From positions 1-8,779 of the forward strand of contig QHYF01000093.1 of NCBI GenBank assembly GCA_003224075.1: DNA of 8,779 nt. The letters are read 5' to 3'. Under the pieces are notes generated by a model that saw only the letters and a program-made list of their open reading frames with translations, searched no databases and had not been told where the DNA came from. The translations under genes and the position numbers were made by a program. This DNA is from Acidobacteriota bacterium. Lineage in GTDB: Bacteria > Acidobacteriota > Terriglobia > Acidiferrales > UBA7541. This document shows, piece after piece, positions 1-6,713 of this stretch. Numbering within the stretch: the first letter of the stretch is position 1; every line of letters starts with the position of its first letter.

Positions 1-553
1 TGGTGCCGGAGGTAAAGCACATCGCGGCGCCATCGTTTTCGTTGATCTCCGGATAACAAAAATCATCACTGGCTTCCGCAAGCAATTCTTGGTAATTTAG
101 GAATCCTTCGGGCACGGTTCCGCAACCGTAGGGCACGACAATCACGCGTTCGAACGGGGCATCTTCGCGGAATTTTTCGTAAATCGGGAGGAGCACGTCG
201 TCGATCAACAAAAAGCGGTCGCCGGCATGCTTGGCGATGCCGGCAATTTCATGAGGATGAAGGCGCAGGTTCAACGTGTGCAGGATGCCGCCGGCGCAGG
301 GCACGCCGAAGAAGGCTTCCAAGTGGCCCGCGTGGTTCCACATCATCGAGGCCACGCGGTCGCCGGGCTTCAATCCAAGATTCGTGAGGGCAGCGGCGAG
401 CCGCCGGGCGCGGCGGTAGAAATCGCCGAAGCACTGGCGAACGATGGACTTGTCCGGCTTTCGCGAGATGATCTCAACGCGCGGGAAAACCTTCCCGGCG
501 CGCTCCAGAATCGTGGGCAGCGTCAGCGGGAAGTCCATCATGGTGCCGCGCAT
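1..553 (-). CDS. Acyl-CoA synthetase (AMP-binding), N-terminal part, truncated by window edge
   Basis: An open minus-strand frame runs off the left edge without a stop and gives about 184 residues. It begins MRGTMMDFPLTL and contains the N-terminal subdomain typical of fatty-acid--CoA ligases of the AlkK/FadD-like ANL superfamily: TILERAGKVFP (about 14-24), a GDFYRRARRLAAAL segment, then LKPGDRVASMMWN and GVPCAGGILHTLNLRL. The visible part ends in CFTSGT, the start of the conserved P-loop-like (T/S)SGTTG motif of adenylate-forming enzymes. The family activates fatty acids to acyl-adenylates and then acyl-CoA in the cytoplasm, feeding beta-oxidation or lipid synthesis. The start at 553 has an AGAGG Shine-Dalgarno-like run 4 bases upstream; in-frame ATGs at 541 and 538 are alternatives. 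Chain-length specificity cannot be read from this part. The family call is firm. Confidence 0.88.
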   Translation of the reverse strand, partial: MRGTMMDFPLTLPTILERAGKVFPRVEIISRKPDKSIVRQCFGDFYRRARRLAAALTNLGLKPGDRVASMMWNHAGHLEAFFGVPCAGGILHTLNLRLHPHEIAGIAKHAGDRFLLIDDVLLPIYEKFREDAPFERVIVVPYGCGTVPEGFLNYQELLAEASDDFCYPEINENDGAAMCFTSGT

Positions 554-828
554 AGAGCCTCTCGGGCGAGGGAGCGAATTGGGCGCATCCTACCACTAAA
601 CCTCAGCGAAGGCGAAGGCAAGTGGGAGCCGCCCCCAGTGACTCCTCTGCTCCTTCGCAAGAATTTCGATTGCAAAAGAAGTCAATTTCCGAGACCATGC
701 AACTGACCGCTGATGTGCCGGTCTCGCTCCCGCGGCGGCCCCGCGTTTTCGCCTCCCTGTGAACGATTGCTGTCCCTTCAGCGCGCTCCGCGACTAGCAA
801 GTCAGGTTCCGGGCAAAAGGAGTGAGAG
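554..828. other. Divergent intergenic spacer with a long-range inverted repeat
   Basis: This 275-base spacer separates the minus-strand acyl-CoA ligase from the plus-strand RRM gene and must hold promoters for both. I found no convincing pair of -35/-10 boxes in either direction. It contains a 7-base inverted repeat, CGAGACC at 690-696 and GGTCTCG at 720-726, separated by 23 bases. This could fold in the leader of the RRM mRNA or act as an operator. The short open frames here have no ribosome binding site. Confidence 0.4.
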
Positions 829-1206
829 GTGAAGAAGCTCTATATCGGTAATCTTCCGTTCTCCGCGACGGAAGATCAGCTCCACGAGTGGTTTTCGCAG
901 GTCGGTGTAACGCCCTCGGGCGTCAATCTCATCCGCGACCGTTTCACGGGCCAGTCGCGTGGCTTCGCGTTCGTCGAAGTCAACGCTGACGAAGATGCGG
1001 ATCGCGCGATTAATTCCCTGAACGGGCAGAACTTCGGCGGGCGAAACCTCGTGGTGAATGAAGCGCGTCCCCAGGCAGAGCGCAGCGGCGGCGGTGGCGG
1101 ACGCGGCGGGTACGGTGGCGGACGTGGCGGTGGCGGTGGACGCGGCGGCCACGGCGGCGGTGGCGGGCGCGGCGGTGATCGCGGCGACCGTGGCAATCGC
1201 TGGTAA
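829..1206 (+). CDS. RRM-domain RNA-binding protein with RGG-rich tail
   Basis: The 125-residue product has one RNA recognition motif followed by a glycine/arginine tail. RNP2 is LYIGNL (4-9) and RNP1 is RGFAFVEV (44-51), carrying the aromatic residues Y5, F46 and F48 that normally stack on RNA bases. The domain ends near residue 80 (LVVNEARP). Residues from about 85 to 125 are almost entirely Gly and Arg, with RGG, RGGY and RGGH repeats and a final DRGDRGNRW. The gene starts at GTG 829 with AAGGAG at 817-822, six bases upstream. Bacterial proteins of this build are small cytoplasmic RNA binders, often cold-induced in cyanobacteria; the role here is inferred as RNA chaperone or mRNA binding. 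The reverse strand of the repeat tail gives long spurious open frames. Confidence 0.92.
   Translation: MKKLYIGNLPFSATEDQLHEWFSQVGVTPSGVNLIRDRFTGQSRGFAFVEVNADEDADRAINSLNGQNFGGRNLVVNEARPQAERSGGGGGRGGYGGGRGGGGGRGGHGGGGGRGGDRGDRGNRW
1085..1190 (+). repeat. GGC/GGT-rich low-complexity tract encoding the RGG tail
   Basis: The sequence is a degenerate repeat of GGCGGTGGCGGACGCGG-like units that encode the Gly/Arg tail of the RRM protein. The coding strand is dominated by G doublets and triplets. Such a tract is prone to replication slippage, so tail length is likely to vary between relatives. Confidence 0.7.
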
Positions 1207-1614
1207 GTAAGCACTCCGAGTCTGAATGCGCAGCGCCCCGGCACGGCCGGGACGCCTCACTCCTCCTCAGAGAATCCTGCAAGCTATCTCTGCGCCAATT
1301 AGCCATCCCTGGAACACTTACGTCCGCCGGTTGGAGCCGTCCAACCAAGTTGGAAAGTGGCCAGCGAAGTCGCGGGGCCAGACGAAAGAGCTTCGGGCCG
1401 GCCAACGCGAGCGACTGAGGGGAGACGCTTCGCGAAACAATTCGCCCCGTAACGTGTTTGAAACAATAAGCGAGGAAAATGTCTCGCCGTATTCATTGTG
1501 ATGTATATGAATAGCGCGGAGAGTGCGGGAGTTGCTCCGTGGGGAGGGGATGTGCGGCGGGAGTTGGTGAACCTTCCGGGCCGGTTGAGCATCCAAGAGA
1601 TTGTATAAGGCGTA
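1207..1614. other. Gene-poor stretch with hairpins
   Basis: About 408 bases lie between the RRM gene and the eL13-like gene. I see no credible gene: the open frames lack ribosome binding sites and resemble nothing I know. Two clean hairpins are present. CCCGGC-ACG-GCCGGG at 1237-1251, 31 bases after the RRM stop, may end that transcript but has no T-run. GGTTGGA-GCCG-TCCAACC at 1329-1346 has a perfect 7-bp stem. The section from about 1440 to 1510 is AT-richer and could contain the promoter of the downstream gene, but no good -35/-10 pair stands out. Confidence 0.4.
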
Positions 1615-1902
1615 TTGCTGAAGAGTATGACCACTTGGCACAAACGCGATTGGCAGCAGTTTTACGAACTGGCGCGCCGCCCCTGGCGGCACCGCCGTCC
1701 GCCGCGGCCGGTGTATCCGACGGGCTTGAATCGCGTCCTGCCTGCTGCTGGGTTTAGCTTATCTGAACTCGACGACGCGGGCGTGGACCTTGACCTGGCC
1801 GAGCGGCTCGGTCTGCCGGTAGATGCCGGGCGCATTGGCGCCTACGGCCCCAACGTTACGGTTCTGCGCGATTTCGTGCGCTCCTCTCGCCAACCGCTGT
1901 AA
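1615..1902 (+). CDS. eL13 (L13e)-like small basic protein
   Basis: The 95-residue product (91 if it starts at ATG 1627) is basic at its N-terminus and resembles the eukaryotic/archaeal ribosomal protein eL13. Residues 46-56, GFSLSELDDAG, match the eL13 signature of the type GFTLEELKAAG. They are followed by ...LAERLGLPVDAGR (61-73), like the ART(I/L)GI-VD-RRR segment, and PNVTVLRDFV (79-88), like ANVQRLKEY. The N-terminal HKRDWQ (9-14) and the Arg-rich stretch at 21-31 recall the HKDWQ and Arg-rich start of eL13. Ribosomal function in a bacterium is not established; it could be a ribosome-associated or nucleic-acid-binding relative. TTG 1615 has AAGG four bases upstream, while ATG 1627 has only GAAGAG one base away, so the start is uncertain. 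The gene is convergent with the next one, 29 bases between stops. Confidence 0.65.
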   Translation: MLKSMTTWHKRDWQQFYELARRPWRHRRPPRPVYPTGLNRVLPAAGFSLSELDDAGVDLDLAERLGLPVDAGRIGAYGPNVTVLRDFVRSSRQPL

Positions 1903-1931
1903 CTGCTCTGAGGCTACACTGCGGAGCCATT

Positions 1932-3164
1932 TTATTCAGGACTCTTCGTTCGGATCGCGACAACATCCACTGTTTTCGTGTCGCTTTCCTCCACGGAAAC
2001 CTTCTGGCCGCGATCTTCAAATGGCCTAAGAAAGTCCGGATCTTCCCAGGCACCATCTTCCACTTCCTCCCAGCAGAAAATCTTGTAGTCGCCGGGCGGG
2101 ATGCCGCGCAGAAGGAAATGTCCATATTGGTCCGCGGAGGCTTTCTGGTAGAGACGAAATTGATCGCGGCGCGACTCATCCGGAACCAAGACGACCCAAA
2201 CACCGGTGACAGGAAGACCATCCTTATCGGTGACTGCCCCTTGAGCACGCGCGCCACGCGAACTGATGGTTACCTCAAGCGGGACTTGGATACTACGAAA
2301 AACGGTAAAACCAGTTTCGAGAGCTTCGTTTGAGCCGTAGCGAATCGACTTCAGATAACAGTCTTTCGACTGTCCAACCACACCCAACCTGTAGGTTCCG
2401 TCGAAAACGTCCTTCAATGAAAATGAGCTGCCCGTCGCCCTCGCGGGAGCATTAAACGAGATTGTTGAATCCACCGGAACAAGGCTGACGAAAAGGTCGG
2501 CCCGGTCCATACCCGGCTTGCCGTCCCAAATGATGCGCCCAGAAATTGTTATTCCCGGGGCAATCGTGAGGTTTGCGCCCTCCACATTGGCGTTGCCCAC
2601 TTCAAGTGGCTGCCGTGCTTGATATCGCCTGCCATCTTCGAACCAGAAGGCACTCAACGTATAGGAACCGGGTAACACACCGGCAAACTCAAAAGAGCCA
2701 TCGGGATTTTCAATATTTGCTTGATGGTTGGACGAACCCGAGCTCGAGTAGCTGTTCCGTTGCTCCAGTTGCACGATGACTCCCGTGCTGGAGCGCCTGC
2801 TTGCAGCCATGTTGTACACACGGCCGCGGACCAGAAACGTCGTCACCGGCCGCAAGAGAATTTCGACGGAAGGGATTTCTTCGCCTGCTTTGATGGCGAT
2901 GGTCGAGGCTCGCGCAGGATCGGGGCTGTTCGGATAGTAAATCGGCATGAATTCTGGACCGGAATACTCACCCACATCCTCCTCCACGTCTCCCTTGCTG
3001 ATGACATGCAGGCCCGGCCTGTATTTCGCACAGATAAAATATCTGCCGGGTTTCAGGCCGAAGAGACGGTACTCGCCGAGGTCGTTTGTGGGCACAAGAG
3101 CTTCCGTTGATAGCTTGCGTTTCCGCTGGAGTACACCTCGCGCAAAGCACTGACTTGTGCCCAC
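1932..3164 (-). CDS. Carboxypeptidase-regulatory-like secreted protein, C-terminal fragment (frameshifted)
   Basis: This is the larger part of a broken gene whose N-terminal part lies in another frame (3053-3607). The 410-residue open frame starts at a fortuitous GTG; only the part from base 3122 (residue 15, KRKLST) is native. It contains successive beta-sandwich repeats of the carboxypeptidase-regulatory/prealbumin-like type: GEYRLFGLKPGRYFI (30-44), GSFEFAGVLPGSYTLSAF (156-173), ITISGRIIWDGKPG (205-218) with GTYRLGVVG (256-264), and AQGAVTDKDGLPVTG (307-321) with GHFLLRGIPPGDYKI (348-362). The PIYYPNSPDPARAS segment (74-87) is typical of the acidobacterial version. No protease active site is visible, so a structural or carbohydrate/surface-binding role outside the cytoplasm is likely. 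Adding one base at 3120-3122 restores a 558-residue protein. The stop lies 29 bases from that of the convergent eL13-like gene. Confidence 0.78.
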   Translation of the reverse strand: MGTSQCFARGVLQRKRKLSTEALVPTNDLGEYRLFGLKPGRYFICAKYRPGLHVISKGDVEEDVGEYSGPEFMPIYYPNSPDPARASTIAIKAGEEIPSVEILLRPVTTFLVRGRVYNMAASRRSSTGVIVQLEQRNSYSSSGSSNHQANIENPDGSFEFAGVLPGSYTLSAFWFEDGRRYQARQPLEVGNANVEGANLTIAPGITISGRIIWDGKPGMDRADLFVSLVPVDSTISFNAPARATGSSFSLKDVFDGTYRLGVVGQSKDCYLKSIRYGSNEALETGFTVFRSIQVPLEVTISSRGARAQGAVTDKDGLPVTGVWVVLVPDESRRDQFRLYQKASADQYGHFLLRGIPPGDYKIFCWEEVEDGAWEDPDFLRPFEDRGQKVSVEESDTKTVDVVAIRTKSPE

Positions 3165-3607
3165 GCAAGCGGGTCACCGTCTTCATTTAGGACTCTCCCC
3201 GCTATGACGCCCCACGGGATCATTCGGAACAGGAGTCCACGCGAGTTCTGTCCCGGCGAGAGGCGAATTTCGGTTCCAGGATCATTTGGCGATTTCTGGC
3301 CGTACTCCTGGGTTACGAAGCCCGTTCGGCTGACCTTCAGCCGGTAGCGGCCGGCATCAATGCCCTTCAACTCGAACCGTCCTCCTGCGTCCGTGACCAC
3401 GGAGATGGTATGCGCAAGATCTTGGGGGTTTTGAAGCTGCACGGTCGCGTTCTTTAGAGGCTCGCTTCCCGCAAGTTTCACAACCATTCCAGAGACGCTG
3501 CATTCCCCCGATGCGGGGCTGGCAGGGGTAGGGTTGCGAGGGGGCGCCTGCGCAGAGGCAATCGTTGGAAAGAAGAGAAGAATCAGAACCAGTGAAAAGA
3601 GCCTCAT
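3053..3607 (-). CDS. Carboxypeptidase-regulatory-like secreted protein, N-terminal fragment (frameshifted)
   Basis: The 184-residue frame begins MRLFSLVLILLFFP with a signal peptide ending IASA|QAP (cleavage after residue 19), so the protein is exported. Residues 36-100 form a first carboxypeptidase-regulatory-like domain (GECSVSGMVV, then GGRFELKGIDAGRYRLKV at 75-92). A second begins at GVIAGRVLNEDGDPLAWAQV (133-152). The match to the family ends at SSG162; the remaining 22 residues are out-of-frame read-through to the stop at 3053. The restored join reads YSSG-KRKLSTEALVPTNDLGEYR, the usual family sequence. A TATACT box (minus strand, bases 3633-3628) sits about 20 bases upstream of the start, but no matching -35 is seen. 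The pair is either a recent pseudogene or one gene with a sequencing indel. Confidence 0.8.
   Translation of the reverse strand: MRLFSLVLILLFFPTIASAQAPPRNPTPASPASGECSVSGMVVKLAGSEPLKNATVQLQNPQDLAHTISVVTDAGGRFELKGIDAGRYRLKVSRTGFVTQEYGQKSPNDPGTEIRLSPGQNSRGLLFRMIPWGVIAGRVLNEDGDPLAWAQVSALREVYSSGNASYQRKLLCPQTTSASTVSSA
3120..3122 (-). other. Frameshift site: one base missing in an A-run (TTT on plus strand)
   Basis: On the minus strand the codons read AGC GGA AAC GCA, while homology demands AGC GGA AAA CGC AAG. Adding a single A to the AAA run joins the two fragments without loss of any residue. The homopolymer position makes a sequencing or assembly error plausible; a real mutation or slippage is the alternative. 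Confidence 0.75.
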
Positions 3608-3828
3608 TGTCTTTCTCTCGCCCTTTGAGTATAAGACGAGAGACTGCTTCTAATCTCCAGCCGCTGTAAACTTCCATTCACAGCCCGTTTGACGCCGCGC
3701 CCGTGCGGTTGTCTCTTTGGAATCTTTGGAACGCGGAGATCAACTCGATCTCCATTCTCCCCTTTGCGTTGGACCCTCGTCTAAGTGAGAAGGGTTTCTC
3801 CGCTCCTCAGAGAGAAAGGGCTTTCAAC
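3608..3828. other. Divergent spacer and leader of the CPMH protein gene
   Basis: This 221-base gap separates the minus-strand secreted protein from the plus-strand CPMH protein. It contains a perfect inverted repeat, GGAGATC-AACTC-GATCTCC, at 3735-3753, about 75 bases ahead of the plus-strand start. It also contains a shorter GAGAA/TTCTC hairpin just before the ribosome binding site. These could be an operator or a leader fold. I could not assign a promoter with confidence. Confidence 0.35.
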
Positions 3829-4386
3829 ATGACGAACGCACCAAGCGCTGCAGCGGTATTCGCACTTTGTTTCTTCGCGGGAATACAACAGGAGGAGCCG
3901 CAAGACAAGCCACAGGAAAGGCCATCCTGCCCGATGCATGAACAACAGAAAACTTCACCGGAAGAGCAGCACCAGGAAGGGGTGGTCCAGCGGGGTGACC
4001 GGGTCATGGGCTTTTCACATGAGAGAACCGCGCATCACTTCTTGCTCTACAGCGACGGCGGCGCCATTGAAGTGGAAGCCAACGACGCGCAGGACACCGC
4101 GAGCCGTGACGCGATTCGCTCGCATCTCGGACATATCGTAACGCTGTTTGCGGCGGGAGACTTTTCCGCGCCGATGCTCATTCATGCGCAGAACCCGCCG
4201 GGCACCGAGGAGATGAAGCGTCTTCGCGAGACGATTCGATACAAGCTGGAGAATACGGAGCGCGGGGCGCGCATCCGCATTACGACGAAAAACGTGGAGG
4301 CCGTTCATGCCGTGCACAAATTCCTTCGGTTTCAGATCGCCGACCATCTGACGGGCGATTCGACGGAGATAACGAAAGCACCGTAG
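3829..4386 (+). CDS. Conserved hypothetical protein with CPMH motif, probably exported
   Basis: The 185-residue product starts at ATG 3829, with AAAGGG eight bases upstream; an in-frame GTG at 3703 is less likely. Residues 7-19 (AAAVFALCFFAGI) form a short hydrophobic segment that may be a signal peptide or anchor. They are followed by a Gln/Glu/Pro-rich linker with CPMHE (34-38), which resembles the CPMH metal-binding signature of copper-handling proteins. The main domain runs from about 55 to 182 and includes RVMGFSHERTAHHF (58-71), GGAIEVEANDAQDTASRD (77-94), RSHLGHIVTLFAAGDFSAPM (97-116) and HKFLRFQIADH near the end. I recognise this as a recurrent family of unknown function in acidobacteria and some other bacteria, and recall it being labelled aspartate carbamoyltransferase, for which I see no support. 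Conserved His and Cys residues hint at metal binding. It lies 67 bases before lipA on the same strand. Confidence 0.75.
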   Translation: MTNAPSAAAVFALCFFAGIQQEEPQDKPQERPSCPMHEQQKTSPEEQHQEGVVQRGDRVMGFSHERTAHHFLLYSDGGAIEVEANDAQDTASRDAIRSHLGHIVTLFAAGDFSAPMLIHAQNPPGTEEMKRLRETIRYKLENTERGARIRITTKNVEAVHAVHKFLRFQIADHLTGDSTEITKAP

Positions 4387-4404
4387 TTCCATTTCCCCGG
4401 CAGT

Positions 4405-4433
4405 TTGTGCGATACGGCGGAGACGCGTAAAAT
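4405..4433 (+). promoter_or_regulatory. Putative sigma-70-type promoter of lipA
   Basis: TTGTGC (4405-4410), a 17-base spacer, and TAAAAT (4428-4433) fit a housekeeping promoter: the -10 matches 5 of 6 bases and the -35 matches 3 of 6. Transcription would start near 4440, leaving a leader of only about 14 bases, consistent with the weak ribosome binding site of lipA. Confidence 0.4.
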
Positions 4434-4453
4434 AAAGGCTTCGTGTATGCTCC

Positions 4454-5383
4454 ATGGCCTCGCCCTTTAACATATTGTCGAATCCGCAGGCGCTGCCGGC
4501 GCGTCCGGTTCCACCGCCAGATGCACACCCGCGGCCGGACTGGCTGCGGGTCAAATTTTTCGGCGGGCAGCGATATCAGGACCTGAAGCGCATCATGCGC
4601 ACGCTCGAACTGCACACCGTCTGCGAAAGCGCGCGCTGCCCCAACATGGGTGAATGCTGGGAACATGGCACCGCGACTTTCATGATCCTCGGGGATATCT
4701 GCACGCGCGCGTGCGGCTTCTGCGCGGTGCCTTCCGGCAAGCCGGTGGGCCCGCCGGATGAGGACGAGCCTTTTCGTGTGGCGGAAGCCGTGGCAAAAAT
4801 GGGATTGCGTTACGCGGTGGTGACTTCGGTGAACCGTGACGACCAGCGCGACGGCGGCGCGCATGTTTTCGCGCGGACCATCGAAGAAATTCGCCGCCGC
4901 GTGCCTGGCTGCAAAGTCGAAGTTTTGATTCCCGATTTTCGCGGCGACTGGGACGCCTTGGCTGTCGTGCTCGCGGCGCGGCCGGATGTCCTCAATCACA
5001 ACACAGAAACGGTGCCTCGCCTTTATCGCCAAGTGCGCAAAGGTGCGGCGTACGAGCGATCGCTGGAGCTGCTGCGCCGTTCGAAAGAGGCGCATCCTGA
5101 AGTACCCACAAAAACCGGCCTGATGCTTGGGCTAGGCGAAGAAAAAGACGAAGTTCGCGCCACCATGCAGGAGCTTGCCGCGCAGGGTACGGACATTCTC
5201 ACCCTCGGGCAATACCTCCAGCCCACGCGCAATCACTTGCCCGTCATTCGATATGTCCATCCTAACGAGTTTTCCGAATACAAGTTCCTGGGAGAGGCAA
5301 TGGGCTTCAAGCACGTCGAAGCCGGCCCGCTGGTGCGCTCCTCCTACCACGCCTTCGATCAGGCAGAATCCGCGCAGAAGTAG
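4454..5383 (+). CDS. lipA: Lipoyl synthase
   Basis: This 309-residue radical SAM enzyme inserts two sulfurs into octanoyl groups on lipoyl domains of 2-oxoacid dehydrogenases and the glycine cleavage H protein. Both iron-sulfur motifs are intact. The auxiliary cluster cysteines are C57, C62 and C68 (CESARCPNMGEC). The radical SAM motif is C83-TRA-C87-GF-C90. The C-terminal RSSYHA (295-300) supplies the conserved serine that ligates the auxiliary cluster, which is sacrificed as the sulfur source. Further family segments are TSVNRDDQRDGGA, NHNTETVPRLY, KTGLMLGLGE and LTLGQYLQPT. Length is normal. The ATG at 4454 lacks a good Shine-Dalgarno sequence (AAGG lies 15 bases upstream) and no other in-frame start is near. 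No lipB or dehydrogenase gene is adjacent. The stop faces that of the convergent binding-protein gene, 78 bases away. Confidence 0.97.
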   Translation: MASPFNILSNPQALPARPVPPPDAHPRPDWLRVKFFGGQRYQDLKRIMRTLELHTVCESARCPNMGECWEHGTATFMILGDICTRACGFCAVPSGKPVGPPDEDEPFRVAEAVAKMGLRYAVVTSVNRDDQRDGGAHVFARTIEEIRRRVPGCKVEVLIPDFRGDWDALAVVLAARPDVLNHNTETVPRLYRQVRKGAAYERSLELLRRSKEAHPEVPTKTGLMLGLGEEKDEVRATMQELAAQGTDILTLGQYLQPTRNHLPVIRYVHPNEFSEYKFLGEAMGFKHVEAGPLVRSSYHAFDQAESAQK

Positions 5384-5461
5384 AACGGGCACGCCTATCT
5401 GTTCCACGCTGCGCATTCGAGAATCGCGGCGCTCCGCAGCAAGCCGTGGATGGTAGCACGC

Positions 5462-6658
5462 TCAATGGGTCGCAGCGATGCTCCAATCGTCAAACGGCAC
5501 GGCGCGCCCCCCGCGGACGATGGTCGGTATCACGCTTTTGAAGCCCTTGTGGTCTGTCTCGGAATAGTCGAGCACGAGCTTCGGTCCGAGTCCCATGTCC
5601 AGTTTGTGGATGGACTCGATGCCATGGATCAGTCCTTCGTGTGTGAGATCGCGCCCCGCACGCTTTAGCCCTTCCACAAGCACCATGGCATCCACAAAGC
5701 CTTCAAGGCTCACGAAGCTGGGCTGCTCGGACGGGTAATACTTCGCCATCGTCCGCCGATAGAGCGCCACCGTTTTCAAGTCCGTTAGGTAATAGGGCGG
5801 AACCACCTGTGTGATGACCATTCCTTCCGCGTCCTGACCAGCCTCTCTGATGAGCTGGTCCGTTCCTACAAAGGAAACGGTGATGAACAGCGGCTTCCAG
5901 CCGTGCGCGTGAGAGTTCTTTACAATCGCGGTCACAGTGTTGTACGGACCGACGAGCACCACCGCCTGCGGGTCGGATGCTCGTACCGTGCCAATCGCCT
6001 GGTCCACTTGGGTGGTCTGTCTGGGATAAGACGCGGTCGCAACGGGCTCTGCCCCGTGAGCTTGCAGGGCGATTTTCACTCCCTCAAGAACGGTTGTCCC
6101 AAACGGGTCCTCTGGATAAATCACGCCAACCTTCCGGAAGCGCAGGGTGTTCCAGACGCCATCCATTTGTTCGCGCGTCTCATCGTAGTAGGACGCGCGC
6201 ACGTTGAGGATATAGTGGCGCAGCGGGCTGTAGAGCGTTTGCGCGCCGGTAAAGAGGCCGACCAGCGGGATCTTGTTGCTCTCAACCATCGGCACGTACT
6301 TGACCCCCGTCGGTGTCCCAACGAAGAAGCCGAGTGCAAACACTTTGTTTTTCATCAGGTGATCGAAGCAAGCTTCTGTCTTTGCCGGGTCGTAGCTGTC
6401 GTCGGAAGAAATCAGTTTGAGATGGCGCCTGTGGACTCCGCCTTCCGCGTTGATCACTTTGAAGTAGGCGTTTGCGCCGATGACCGTCTGCGTGCCGAGG
6501 AATTTCGATGGTCCCTCGAGCGCCGAGCACGAACCGATCAAAATCTCTTTGTCTGTGACGCCGGCCACCCCCTGTGCCTGCGCCGGCAAAGAGGCAGTCA
6601 ACGCAAACACACAAATCACACTAAGCTCAAGGCCGCGCTTCAAAATAGAGTTTTTCAT
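5462..6658 (-). CDS. ABC transporter substrate-binding protein, Liv (branched-chain amino acid) type
   Basis: The 398-residue product has a signal peptide, MKNSILKRGL then a hydrophobic core ending LPAQA|QG (cleavage after about residue 28). It belongs to the type-1 periplasmic binding fold, Peripla_BP_6/LivJ-like. Markers are ILIGSCSALEGPSK (39-52), GANAYFKVINAEGG (61-74), LKLISSDDSYDPAKT (80-94), IPLVGLFTGAQT and VGVIYPEDPFG. The family binds amino acids, amides or other small carboxylates in the periplasm for delivery to a LivHMGF-type permease, but the true ligand cannot be read here. No permease or ATPase gene is next to it, so it is an orphan in this window. The ATG at 6658 follows GGAG by eight bases. 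A longer open frame to 6742 is rejected because it would cover the promoter. The gene is convergent with lipA. Confidence 0.9.
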   Translation of the reverse strand: MKNSILKRGLELSVICVFALTASLPAQAQGVAGVTDKEILIGSCSALEGPSKFLGTQTVIGANAYFKVINAEGGVHRRHLKLISSDDSYDPAKTEACFDHLMKNKVFALGFFVGTPTGVKYVPMVESNKIPLVGLFTGAQTLYSPLRHYILNVRASYYDETREQMDGVWNTLRFRKVGVIYPEDPFGTTVLEGVKIALQAHGAEPVATASYPRQTTQVDQAIGTVRASDPQAVVLVGPYNTVTAIVKNSHAHGWKPLFITVSFVGTDQLIREAGQDAEGMVITQVVPPYYLTDLKTVALYRRTMAKYYPSEQPSFVSLEGFVDAMVLVEGLKRAGRDLTHEGLIHGIESIHKLDMGLGPKLVLDYSETDHKGFKSVIPTIVRGGRAVPFDDWSIAATH

Positions 6659-6713
6659 CTCTCTCTCTCCGTTTTGCGATAAGGCCCCCTGAGGATGGAA
6701 CTTCTGTATACCC

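Noticed and set aside
227..706. Plus-strand open frame of 159 codons opposite the acyl-CoA synthetase
   Set aside because: It is the antisense of a clear ANL-family coding frame, with no ribosome binding site and no recognisable protein.
697..762. Short plus-strand open frame of 21 codons (MQLTADVPVS...) ahead of the RRM gene
   Set aside because: No Shine-Dalgarno sequence, and it overlaps the inverted repeat; no basis to call it a leader peptide.
802..1405. Several minus-strand open frames over the RRM/RGG gene
   Set aside because: They arise from the GGC-rich repeat read in reverse, giving Pro/Arg- or Ala-rich nonsense; the plus strand has RNP motifs and a good ribosome binding site.
3703..3828. 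Upstream GTG extension of the CPMH protein
   Set aside because: The extra 42 residues look non-coding, and ATG 3829 has a well-spaced ribosome binding site followed by a hydrophobic N-terminus.
4280..5095. Minus-strand open frame of 271 codons
   Set aside because: Antisense of lipA and the end of the CPMH gene; composition is His/Arg-rich and unlike a real protein.
5903..6682. Plus-strand open frame of 259 codons
   Set aside because: Antisense of the periplasmic binding-protein gene, which has a signal peptide and clear family motifs.
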